A stretch of DNA of 14,178 nucleotides from JBNKFQ01 sp050289385. Its GTDB lineage: Bacteria; Pseudomonadota; Gammaproteobacteria; Pseudomonadales; Porticoccaceae. The stretch covers positions 1 to 14,178 of the forward strand of contig JBNKFQ010000172.1 in NCBI GenBank assembly GCA_050289385.1. The letters run 5' to 3'. The notes beneath the pieces were generated by a model. It worked only from the letters and a program-made list of their open reading frames with translations. It was not told the DNA's origin and did no database searches. Both the position numbers and the translations under genes were made by a program. Below, in pieces: positions 1 to 5,818 of this stretch; the stretch's first letter is position 1, and the number at the start of each line of letters is the position of its first letter.

Positions 1-63
1 GTACCCTTATATTAGCGCATTGGCGGCGGAGTAGGTTGGCTCCGCAGACCGTAGATTGCATCG

Positions 64-690
64 TCACCGACGCCTGCGAAAACGCATTTGCGTGATTGTA
101 AGTGGTCCCGGTTTTTCCATTGCTGGAATCGATCGAGTCAAGTCTGTAATCCATCCCGATTTGGTCAATTGGCTCACCGTAGCCGACATGCTTTCTATGT
201 GTTTGGTGTTTGAGGCGTCAAAGACAAATTCGTAATCCAGGTACTGATAACCCTCTTGTTTACCACCCCAATTAAAACGAGTTTTCTTGGCGGAGAAGCC
301 ATCGTAAGGTTGCGTGGAATAGTTTGGCGGATTGTTAAGCGGTTGGTCCGATATTGCCTCGATTGCAGTATTGGGTAACGATCTGCTTTCGTTCAAAAGC
401 CTATCAATGGTGTGGCGCTGTTGATTGAGAATCGATTGCTGGTGGTCAAGAACACTCTGCGTCATGTCTTTTGCGTTGGAGCCGTTAACTTGGGAGGATG
501 GTGCCTGTTCGGGTTCTGGCGATTCCATTTCAGGGGTGACTTCCTGTTTGGACGGCTCGCCTGGGTTCGCATAGGGATCAAGGTATTTCAAGTAATGCTC
601 CCAGCGGGCCGGATGCCCGTCATTGTCATTCGCATGTGACATCAATACCAAAAAACCTAAAATACATCCTAAAAACACGGCGTTGTTCAC
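64..690 (-). CDS. Hypothetical exported protein (208 aa)
   Basis: I do not recognise this protein. The GTG start at 690 is chosen because a strong AGGAGG ribosome binding site lies just upstream. The reading frame stays open for about 100 nt beyond it, but no ribosome site supports a longer protein. From this start the protein opens with a classical signal peptide (MNNAVFLGCILGFLVLMSHA), so it is probably exported to the periplasm. A proline- and glutamate-rich linker follows (about residues 38-65), then a glutamine-rich, probably helical stretch (about 75-100), a mixed globular C-terminal half, and a strongly basic end (MRFRRRR). It is transcribed divergently from the lipoprotein gene at 862, across a 171-bp gap that probably holds both promoters. 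Being a real gene is well supported by the ribosome site and signal peptide; no function can be assigned. Confidence 0.7.
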   Translation of the reverse strand: MNNAVFLGCILGFLVLMSHANDNDGHPARWEHYLKYLDPYANPGEPSKQEVTPEMESPEPEQAPSSQVNGSNAKDMTQSVLDHQQSILNQQRHTIDRLLNESRSLPNTAIEAISDQPLNNPPNYSTQPYDGFSAKKTRFNWGGKQEGYQYLDYEFVFDASNTKHIESMSATVSQLTKSGWITDLTRSIPAMEKPGPLTITQMRFRRRR

Positions 691-861
691 GGTGTTCCTC
701 CTCTCGTAATATGCGTTTCCAACCAGCCGTGTAGCGGCGCATAAGGGGCGAAATTGCCAAAATAAGACGAAATACCTCGCGTCAGTGTGCAACTGACGTT
801 ATAAGAGATGCAATCAAAAACCCACGTTTTTTATCTTTTAATGCAGCATAAGGAATTCGCG

Positions 862-1437
862 ATGATAACCAGCAACTCAACAATCTGTTTGCTGTTGGCC
901 GCAGTTGGGTTGAGTGGACTCGGCGGTTGCCAAATGTCCTACAGCCCCGATGACCCAGTATTGCGCGTCGATGGCCAGGTCTATCCGATCAACGGTGCCG
1001 GCCAGTTAGAATTGAGTGAAACTCAGTTGTCTGCGCTGGAAGCGGAGGGCCAGGTGGTTCGTATAAAGCACGTTGCACCCGAGAATGCCTTGGTGATCGA
1101 TCCACAGGAAATGTCGCTTTTGCTACGGAACCGAGATCTGTTTTACACCGAACTGAATCAACCCGGACAACAAGACCAGCTCTCGGTGTTGATTCGCAAA
1201 GGATCTTTACGTGAAAACATGATACGCAATGTTGGGAAAAGTGGTGAGTGGCAAGGTTTGAAATGGTGTCTGGATGTCGATTATTACATTCCCGAGCCCT
1301 TTGCGGTGATCGGCAGGGATTTGCCCGCCGTGGTTATGGACGTTCTGAACGATTACCCGGTTTTTGTGAAGTTTGACGAGCAGAGCATGATGGTGCGTGT
1401 CTATGCGGCCGGCAGCCATCAGCACGAAAGCTGTTGA
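862..1437 (+). CDS. Outer-membrane lipoprotein with TcpQ/PilL-like C-terminal domain (191 aa)
   Basis: The ATG at 862 is preferred over an in-frame upstream ATG at 808 because AAGGA precedes it and it gives a clean lipoprotein signal: hydrophobic residues 8-20, then the lipobox LGGC with Cys23 as the lipidated residue. Residues 30-80 form a charged globular part (VLRVDGQVYPI). Residues 112-181 (KGSLRENMIRN, LKWCLDVDYYIPEPFAVIG, then DLPAVVMDVLNDYPVFVKF) have the layout of the TcpQ/PilL domain: a 'sLrenl' helix, a Trp-containing strand, 'y.i..pf.v.G.dlp', and a helix ending before a 'v.v' strand. In that family such proteins are assembly or secretin-partner components of type IVb pili, including pili of integrative conjugative elements. 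No other pilus gene is visible, so it is either an orphan or the edge of a cluster. The domain call is by eye. Confidence 0.68.
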   Translation: MITSNSTICLLLAAVGLSGLGGCQMSYSPDDPVLRVDGQVYPINGAGQLELSETQLSALEAEGQVVRIKHVAPENALVIDPQEMSLLLRNRDLFYTELNQPGQQDQLSVLIRKGSLRENMIRNVGKSGEWQGLKWCLDVDYYIPEPFAVIGRDLPAVVMDVLNDYPVFVKFDEQSMMVRVYAAGSHQHESC

Positions 1438-1447
1438 TGGCTGCCGG
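1409..1447. terminator. 16-bp stem-loop between convergent genes
   Basis: Arms 1409-1421 and 1435-1447 are a perfect 13-bp inverted repeat (CCGGCAGCCATCA / TGATGGCTGCCGG). Three further pairs, one of them G-U, extend inward to a 7-nt loop containing GAAA. The hairpin spans the last codons and the stop of the lipoprotein gene and lies 6 nt before the stop of the converging HipA-like gene. It has no T-tract on either side, so a bidirectional transcription block or RNA-stabilising role is inferred, not a classical rho-independent terminator. Confidence 0.5.
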
Positions 1448-1452
1448 TGCCG

Positions 1453-2883
1453 TCACATGCCTGGGCGACGTGAAGGAGGCCTTGCCTCGGGAACCTGATG
1501 CAAGGGTTCCGGAAATTTGATCTGCGCAGCTTGTTGTGCCACCAGTTGGTTGTCGCTGAGTCGTTGGTGCAGCTGCTGAATCTGTTCAATATTCACGCAC
1601 TCGCGTAAAGTATCCCGATCACTGGCGCTGAGATTGTGTTTCTCCATCATGCTTTCCAGTGATTCCAATGATTCCACCACAGGCAGCGCCAGTGCCTGTG
1701 CGCGTAGCGGATCGATCCCAAACTGGGTACCCAGGGTTGATAAAAACGATTCGTTTAGCCGTAGCAAATGCCCGGTAATCATCGGTGCGCTGAAGCTGAT
1801 GTCGAACTCGGTGTCTCGAAAGGGGTTGGGTAGGTTGTGAAATGATGGGCTGAGTCGCCAACGGCCGCGACCTTGATCGTACATCTCCAAGTTATCCAAA
1901 CCGTTGGCGGTGTGATTGGTAGCGGCGGTGAACACCGCACGACGAAACAACTCCTCTTTGTCGGTTACCGGATCGGCGCTGTACTTGTTTATGGCGTACA
2001 CGATGTGTTTGTAAGTGGGCCGTTGTGTGTTGTTAAGTATGGGATCTTCCGCCAGCAACGTTTTGAAACTCACGCGATTGTATTTCAGAATCAATCGGTA
2101 TTTCTCACCGTCCGGGTGACGACCAAAGGTTTGGGTGCGGGCGTAATTGTGGGAAAATAAAACCTCTTCGCCGCACTCCAGGGGAACAACATGATTGTCG
2201 CAGGTGTGAATGCCAGCGCCCCGCTCCAGGTCGCCCATCGTGATAGTTACCCGAGCGTCGTTGTAATACCCTGTCGTGTTGAGCTTGGCTACGTAGCGGC
2301 GGGCAATGCCGTCTTCCGCACGCTCAAAATCCACCTTGGGTTTGGGACCCCGCAACGAGCAGAGTGCACCCTGTAGTTCCCGTGTGATTGGAATCGATCG
2401 CTTACCCGACTGAAATTCTCGAATCGCTTGCACCAAGTGGTTCAATTCCGTGATGCTACGGATAGGTTCATTGTGTTGGTCGTGTTGCGGGTTAAGTTGT
2501 GGTGCTCCGAAGTCGCCGTGTGCCAGCGTCATCACATACAGTTGTTCGGCCTCGGACAAAGCCTCCCAACGGTGATCCACTTCGCTCAACAGTTGTTGGC
2601 CGAATTCGCCTGGCAAAAACGCTGCGAAATAGGGCGGCAGTCGGCCATTGCCGTGATTACCGGCGAAACGACCCTCATTCACTTGCGGATCGAGATGAGC
2701 TGGGTCTATGGCCGGCCAACCCTCCTGAACGTAGATCCGGTCGTAACAAAAACCCACAAGCCCGATTTGCTGCCTGTGATCGTTGCAATAAATGAGCGTA
2801 CCGACCGACAAATAGTCCTGCACTTCATTTTCCCACATCGATAGGCGGACAATAAGATTTTTGGTCTTTGATTCCATAGTCAT
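1453..2883 (-). CDS. HipA-like protein with degenerate kinase motifs (476 aa)
   Basis: HipA proteins are Ser/Thr kinase toxins; E. coli HipA phosphorylates glutamyl-tRNA synthetase. This protein keeps the family outline: an N-terminal region (1-170), a glycine-rich loop SLRGPKPK (176-183), a putative nucleotide-binding lysine in VAKLN (K200), LERGAGI (219-225), and the C-terminal helical part. Where canonical HipAs have N-x-D-[DG]-H-x-K-N, this one reads NHTANGLDN (323-331), so the catalytic Asp and the His are absent and only the last Asn remains. Where the family has [AS]P-x-[YF]-D, it reads SPSFHN (345-350), so the metal-binding Asp is replaced. At 476 aa it is longer than the usual 410-440. 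It overlaps its partner by 4 nt (ATGA), which implies translational coupling. I infer a pseudokinase or a strongly divergent enzyme. The frame is intact, so it is not an obvious pseudogene. Confidence 0.72.
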   Translation of the reverse strand: MTMESKTKNLIVRLSMWENEVQDYLSVGTLIYCNDHRQQIGLVGFCYDRIYVQEGWPAIDPAHLDPQVNEGRFAGNHGNGRLPPYFAAFLPGEFGQQLLSEVDHRWEALSEAEQLYVMTLAHGDFGAPQLNPQHDQHNEPIRSITELNHLVQAIREFQSGKRSIPITRELQGALCSLRGPKPKVDFERAEDGIARRYVAKLNTTGYYNDARVTITMGDLERGAGIHTCDNHVVPLECGEEVLFSHNYARTQTFGRHPDGEKYRLILKYNRVSFKTLLAEDPILNNTQRPTYKHIVYAINKYSADPVTDKEELFRRAVFTAATNHTANGLDNLEMYDQGRGRWRLSPSFHNLPNPFRDTEFDISFSAPMITGHLLRLNESFLSTLGTQFGIDPLRAQALALPVVESLESLESMMEKHNLSASDRDTLRECVNIEQIQQLHQRLSDNQLVAQQAAQIKFPEPLHQVPEARPPSRRPGM

Positions 2884-3326
2884 CGGTTCTTTTCCTGTTC
2901 GGACCGCACTCGCAGATTTTCCTGTGCCTTATTAATTGACTGGCGAATGTCGGGCGCCAGTTCGCGCTCTACCAAAAGCAGATATCGCAAATTGCTGGTA
3001 CGACCATGTTCCAGCGCTTTTAACAAGTCCGGCAAGGCGCCCATTTCGTACAGATAGGCAGCGTAAACACCGAAGGCGACCGTGGGATCGCCTTTTTCGG
3101 CTCGGGCGATTCGATTCCGGTCTACTGCCTGTCCAAAATATTTGGACAGTACATCCTTTCCAAAATTTTTCGCACTACGGCGTTCGCGGGGCAAGCTGCG
3201 CCGGTAGCGCGCCAGAACCTCGCCCAGATATGAGAGATAATTCACCGGGTGTCGTTCGTGTGGCAGCGGTGCATCGTTAAAAAGTGCAATGATGCTGTGT
3301 TGCTCATTATTGCTGGCATTCTCCAT
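2880..3326 (-). CDS. HipB-like antitoxin / XRE-type DNA-binding protein (148 aa)
   Basis: This is the first gene of the pair with the HipA-like gene, which it overlaps by 4 nt. Residues 33-106 contain a Cro/C1-type helix-turn-helix: 'LGEVLARYRRSL' as helix 1, then 'FGKDVLSKYFG', then the well-conserved signature DRNRIARAEKGDPTVAFGVY (69-88), followed by a leucine-rich helix (LPDLLKALE). The loop between helices 1 and 2 is longer than usual (about residues 45-55, arginine-rich). The C-terminal helix (115-148) is charged and may contact the HipA-like partner. In canonical systems HipB binds operators in its own promoter and neutralises HipA. A perfect inverted repeat 20 bp upstream of this start (3346-3363) fits autoregulation. 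The ribosome site is weak (GGAA), so the exact start is less certain than the domain. Confidence 0.7.
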   Translation of the reverse strand: MENASNNEQHSIIALFNDAPLPHERHPVNYLSYLGEVLARYRRSLPRERRSAKNFGKDVLSKYFGQAVDRNRIARAEKGDPTVAFGVYAAYLYEMGALPDLLKALEHGRTSNLRYLLLVERELAPDIRQSINKAQENLRVRSEQEKNR

Positions 3327-3345
3327 GACGATGTTTCCGTTCCAT

Positions 3346-3363
3346 TGTCGATCACAATCGACA
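3346..3363. promoter_or_regulatory. Putative operator of the degenerate hipBA pair
   Basis: A perfect 7-bp inverted repeat with a 4-bp spacer (TGTCGAT-caca-ATCGACA) starts 20 bp upstream of the HipB-like start codon. XRE-type antitoxins usually bind such dyads in their own promoters. No sequence similar to the operator-like motifs of the second hipBA locus is present here, so cross-binding is not expected. The operator role is inferred from position and symmetry only. Confidence 0.42.
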
Positions 3364-3672
3364 TTTCGTTAATGACACACCGCTAGAATTGAGCACTATG
3401 AGTGCAGGTGCAATGAAAAAAATGCAAAAAGGAAAAATTTATTCAAATTGTTGTATGTTTGCCGCATTCGATCATCCTACGGCGGTCATTGTTATCAACA
3501 CTGGCTACAATATGTCTTGTCGTATGATCACATGGAAAGCCGATGTGTTAGAAGCAGCGGCTGTTGTCATGTACCGATTAGAGGTGGTGGACCAGCCTGG
3601 TGAGCAATGTGCTGCGATGATTGTTAGTGCTTGATGTGATGTGATGCACTTCGGAAGAAAACGTTATGGGGA

Positions 3673-3725
3673 AAATGTGATAGAGATCACGATGTGTCGG
3701 TCTGAACACAATTTATACTCACAAA
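3673..3725 (+). promoter_or_regulatory. CRP-type site and class II promoter
   Basis: TGTGATAGAGATCACG at 3676-3691 matches the CRP consensus TGTGA-N6-TCACA at nine of ten core positions and is flanked by AAA. A TATACT -10 box lies at 3714-3719 with no good -35 box. With a start near 3725, the CRP site centre (3683.5) falls at about -41.5, the classical position for class II activation. The promoter reads toward the winged-helix gene at 3865. Confidence 0.6.
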
Positions 3726-3864
3726 GCATACAAGATTTACACAAAACTGCCATCACAAGGTGGTGTAAGGCGAAAATCTTTTGTGCGATTGGAAGATACT
3801 AAAACAAAAGGTGGTTCTAAAGCGACCTGGTAATTGTGGAATAAGGAAAAAAGGAGATGTATTG

Positions 3865-4350
3865 ATGGTCGGCGATGAAGTAAATTCAAAGCAAGAAACG
3901 GTAAAATCCCAACAACAATCGACAAGAAAACCTGTAAAAATAGCGGCTAGAGATGATCTCAGGAAACTGGTGTTGTTGCTCGCTATCCAGCAGATTCCGC
4001 GCCCGAATGAACGGGATCTCATCTTAGCAACCGGTATTCCAAGGCGATCAATTCATTCGCTGTTAAGGGTCTTGAACAGAGAGTGTGTGACCATTAATCG
4101 GGTGAATGGCCGACGTCATGGTTACTATGAAATTGCCGACAGTTGCGTGTACAACCTCGATCGCATTCCGGAAGTGATAGAGTTTAATTACCCGGACGTA
4201 TTACAGCAAATTCTATCTTTTGTGTGCTACAAGAGCCAACGGGTGAAATCCGATCCTTCAGTGTCGAATGGACCCAATGCCACCAACGTGAAGGAAATTT
4301 ATTACGGTGATCCGGTGAAGACAGATCGCACGTTGCAGATCGCATCGTAG
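3865..4350 (+). CDS. Winged-helix DNA-binding protein, putative regulator (161 aa)
   Basis: The ATG at 3865 has an excellent ribosome site (AAGGAG at 3851-3856, 8-nt spacing), which rules out the longer in-frame extension to 3781. Residues 1-28 are polar, lysine- and glutamine-rich and probably disordered. Residues 30-92 read as a winged helix-turn-helix: helix 1 DLRKLVLLLAIQQI, helix 2 NERDLILATGI, recognition helix RRSIHSLLRVLNREC, then a two-strand wing (TINRVNGRRHGYYEI). A C-terminal part (98-161) follows, with a short helix DVLQQILSFV and a polar tail. I do not recognise a named family. The gene stands alone, with a likely CRP-dependent promoter upstream and 430 bp of non-coding repeat-rich DNA before the recombinase operon. 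It may regulate that operon, but nothing in the sequence proves it. Confidence 0.65.
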   Translation: MVGDEVNSKQETVKSQQQSTRKPVKIAARDDLRKLVLLLAIQQIPRPNERDLILATGIPRRSIHSLLRVLNRECVTINRVNGRRHGYYEIADSCVYNLDRIPEVIEFNYPDVLQQILSFVCYKSQRVKSDPSVSNGPNATNVKEIYYGDPVKTDRTLQIAS

Positions 4351-4409
4351 CATTGCTGGGTTTTAGGTGTAGGTCAGGGAGGCGTCGGTCACCGGCGCCA
4401 GCGACCGCA

Positions 4410-4442
4410 CAACAACAAAAACAACAACAACAACAACAACAA
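4410..4442 (+). repeat. CAA trinucleotide microsatellite
   Basis: Eleven consecutive triplets, (CAA)3-AAA-(CAA)7, lie 60 bp after the winged-helix stop codon, outside any supported gene. Such tracts can vary in copy number by slippage. No gene frame crosses it, so a coding phase switch is unlikely. Confidence 0.9.
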
Positions 4443-4557
4443 AAGTACAAGCCTATTCCGCCTTAATGCCCACCACCACCCTACCCGCCTATCAATATTC
4501 GGGGTATTAGGGGACTGAACCCTCGTCTAGTACTCCTTCAACATCTTTCCCATTGAA

Positions 4558-4648
4558 CGGTCCCGCGTGGTGAAACTCGCGGTACCGCTACTGCCTTGGT
4601 GGATATCGGTTGTGAAGATCCTGGGCATTTGCGGTCCCCGCGAAGTGA
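4558..4648. repeat. Repeated GC-rich arms, candidate recombinase site
   Basis: CGGTCCCGCG (4558-4567) and CGCGGTACCG (4578-4587) form an inverted repeat with one mismatch around a 10-nt spacer. A third, direct copy extends the motif: CGGTCCCGCGTGGTGA at 4558-4573 against CGGTCCCCGCGAAGTGA at 4632-4648. Repeated arms just upstream of a recombinase operon are typical of att or res sites, but no second site was found in the window. The function is inferred. Confidence 0.35.
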
Positions 4649-4715
4649 TTGGCGCCCTCCCCCGCCCCTTTTCGCCTCAATTCAAATAAATAACCATTTA
4701 ATTGACCTAGAAATA

Positions 4716-4754
4716 TTGGCAAATGTATCAAGATACAATACAATACAAATACAT
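4716..4754 (+). promoter_or_regulatory. Promoter of the KfrA-like/recombinase operon with operator
   Basis: A TTGGCA -35 box (4716-4721) and TACAAT -10 box (4739-4744) are 17 bp apart. The spacer is almost filled by the perfect dyad TGTATC-AA-GATACA (4724-4737). Four ATACA motifs follow at 4733, 4738, 4743 and 4749, the first three in tandem at 5-bp period. An operator between -35 and -10 suggests repression, most simply autorepression by the KfrA-like product, as known for KfrA of plasmid RK2. Confidence 0.55.
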
Positions 4755-4780
4755 ATTAGGAATTTTTGAAGGGGTGTTTC

Positions 4781-5818
4781 GTGGCTGCATTGTTGAAATC
4801 GGAGGTATTTGAGGCGTGCGCGGATATTTATGCCGAGACGGGTAAACCGCCCACACAGCAACAGGTCCGTGAGAGGCTAGGTAAAGGTAGCTTCAGCACA
4901 TTGGGGCCATGGAGAAAAGAATGGTGTGAACATTTTTTGGTGGACGCTGCTGTCGCGGATGTATTGCCACAGCAAGTCAATAAAGCCATTGCGTTGCTGT
5001 ACCAGTCTATGCAAACCGAGGTGTCACAGGACATTTCACAAATGCGGGCCAATTATGAGGCTCAGGTAGAGGACGTGCGGAATCAACTGGAGCGGGAACA
5101 GGCGGCACGGCAGGCGTTGGAGGAGCAAGTGGGGCAGCTCAAAGTTGACAATCGCGAGCTGAAGGTCGATATCGCCGTACGTGACACCCAAATCGATGAT
5201 GCGCGCAAGGACCTTGCAGACAGCCTACAGCGGCACAGAGATCTACAGAAAACACTGCGGCAGCTCCAGATGGATCTTGATAAAGAGGCAAAAGCTCTCC
5301 GTACAGCCAGGGAAAACGAAACTCAACTCAACCGCGATGTCGCACACCTCTCCAAATCCTTGGGAGAAACGGAGGGCCGGTTGAGCAGTATGCAAAGTGA
5401 ATTGGATAGATCCGAAAGCAAACGGAATAAGAGTGAAGAACACCATCTTAAAGTGGAGTCGGAGTGGAAACAGAAAACCCAGGATCTCACCCGGGAAGTA
5501 ATTCGCCTGCAGACGATTGCCGACCGTGTACCTGATTTGGAGGCATCGGCAAATCTCGCGGTAGAGCTGCAGGCGGAGGTCGGGCGATTGCGGTCGTTGG
5601 AAACCGACAACCAAAAACTGGTGAGTGAGATTGCCGGTATTCAAGCAACCGCCAATCGCGTACCTGTGTTGGAGCAGGATCTGCGCAATCAAGTCACTGC
5701 CAATGGTGGCTTACAAGAGAAAATCAAGGAATTGCGACGGCAGGCTGCGGCACTACAAGATCAATTGGCAGAAGCCGCAACATCGACAGCACATTCAAGA
5801 GGATTAGAGCCAAAATGA
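4781..5818 (+). CDS. KfrA-like DNA-binding coiled-coil protein, TnpT-like (345 aa)
   Basis: GTG at 4781 is chosen because AAGGGG lies 6 nt upstream; TTG at 4766 would add only five residues and lacks a site. The N-terminal 60 residues match the KfrA_N DNA-binding pattern: 'EVFEACADIYAETGKPPTQQQVRERLGKGSFSTLG' followed by 'WRKEWCEHF', where the family has 'PT...VR..LG.GS...I...L..W'. Residues from about 85 to 335 are one long coiled coil, rich in Q, E, R and L, with repeated 'VP.LE' segments near 235-245 and 285-295 that may be internal duplications. Plasmid KfrA binds its own promoter; TnpT of Tn4651-type transposons is a comparable protein helping the TnpS recombinase. The gene overlaps the recombinase gene by 4 nt (ATGA), so the two are translationally coupled. 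I infer a recombination accessory and autoregulator. Family confidence is good, function moderate. Confidence 0.8.
   Translation: MAALLKSEVFEACADIYAETGKPPTQQQVRERLGKGSFSTLGPWRKEWCEHFLVDAAVADVLPQQVNKAIALLYQSMQTEVSQDISQMRANYEAQVEDVRNQLEREQAARQALEEQVGQLKVDNRELKVDIAVRDTQIDDARKDLADSLQRHRDLQKTLRQLQMDLDKEAKALRTARENETQLNRDVAHLSKSLGETEGRLSSMQSELDRSESKRNKSEEHHLKVESEWKQKTQDLTREVIRLQTIADRVPDLEASANLAVELQAEVGRLRSLETDNQKLVSEIAGIQATANRVPVLEQDLRNQVTANGGLQEKIKELRRQAAALQDQLAEAATSTAHSRGLEPK

Larger units (their letters stand above)
3327..3864. other. Gene-free divergent regulatory region (538 bp)
   Basis: No convincing gene lies between the HipB-like and winged-helix genes. The stretch holds the inverted repeat at 3346-3363, an AT-rich segment at 3410-3445, a short GATGT-type tandem near 3635-3645, and the CRP-type promoter at 3673-3725. 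A 78-codon frame at 3398-3634 has no ribosome site and no recognisable features. The winged-helix mRNA would carry a leader of about 140 nt. Confidence 0.5.
4351..4780. other. Repeat-rich non-coding region upstream of the recombinase operon
   Basis: There is no plausible gene in these 430 bp. From left to right it holds a GC-rich imperfect hairpin near 4385-4406 (CGGTC/GACCG arms), the CAA microsatellite (4410-4442), a cluster of related GC-rich arms (4558-4648), an abrupt change to AT-rich DNA at about 4680, and the operon promoter (4716-4754). The architecture resembles a control and recombination-site region more than decayed coding sequence. Confidence 0.5.

Noticed and set aside
1873..2844. 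Plus-strand frames opposite the HipA-like gene
   Set aside because: They are antisense to a long frame with clear family outline and show no ribosome sites or domains.
3398..3634. 78-codon plus-strand frame between the HipB-like and winged-helix genes
   Set aside because: It has no ribosome binding site, several clustered ATGs in an AT-rich stretch, no recognisable motif, and lies in what looks like a divergent regulatory region.
4385..4406. Hairpin-like CGGTC/GACCG arms after the winged-helix gene as a terminator
   Set aside because: The arms are only 5 bp, the interior is itself palindromic, and no T-tract follows on the plus strand.
4184..4450. Minus-strand frame encoding a run of cysteines
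   Set aside because: The cysteine run is just the CAA microsatellite read backwards, and the rest is antisense to the winged-helix gene.
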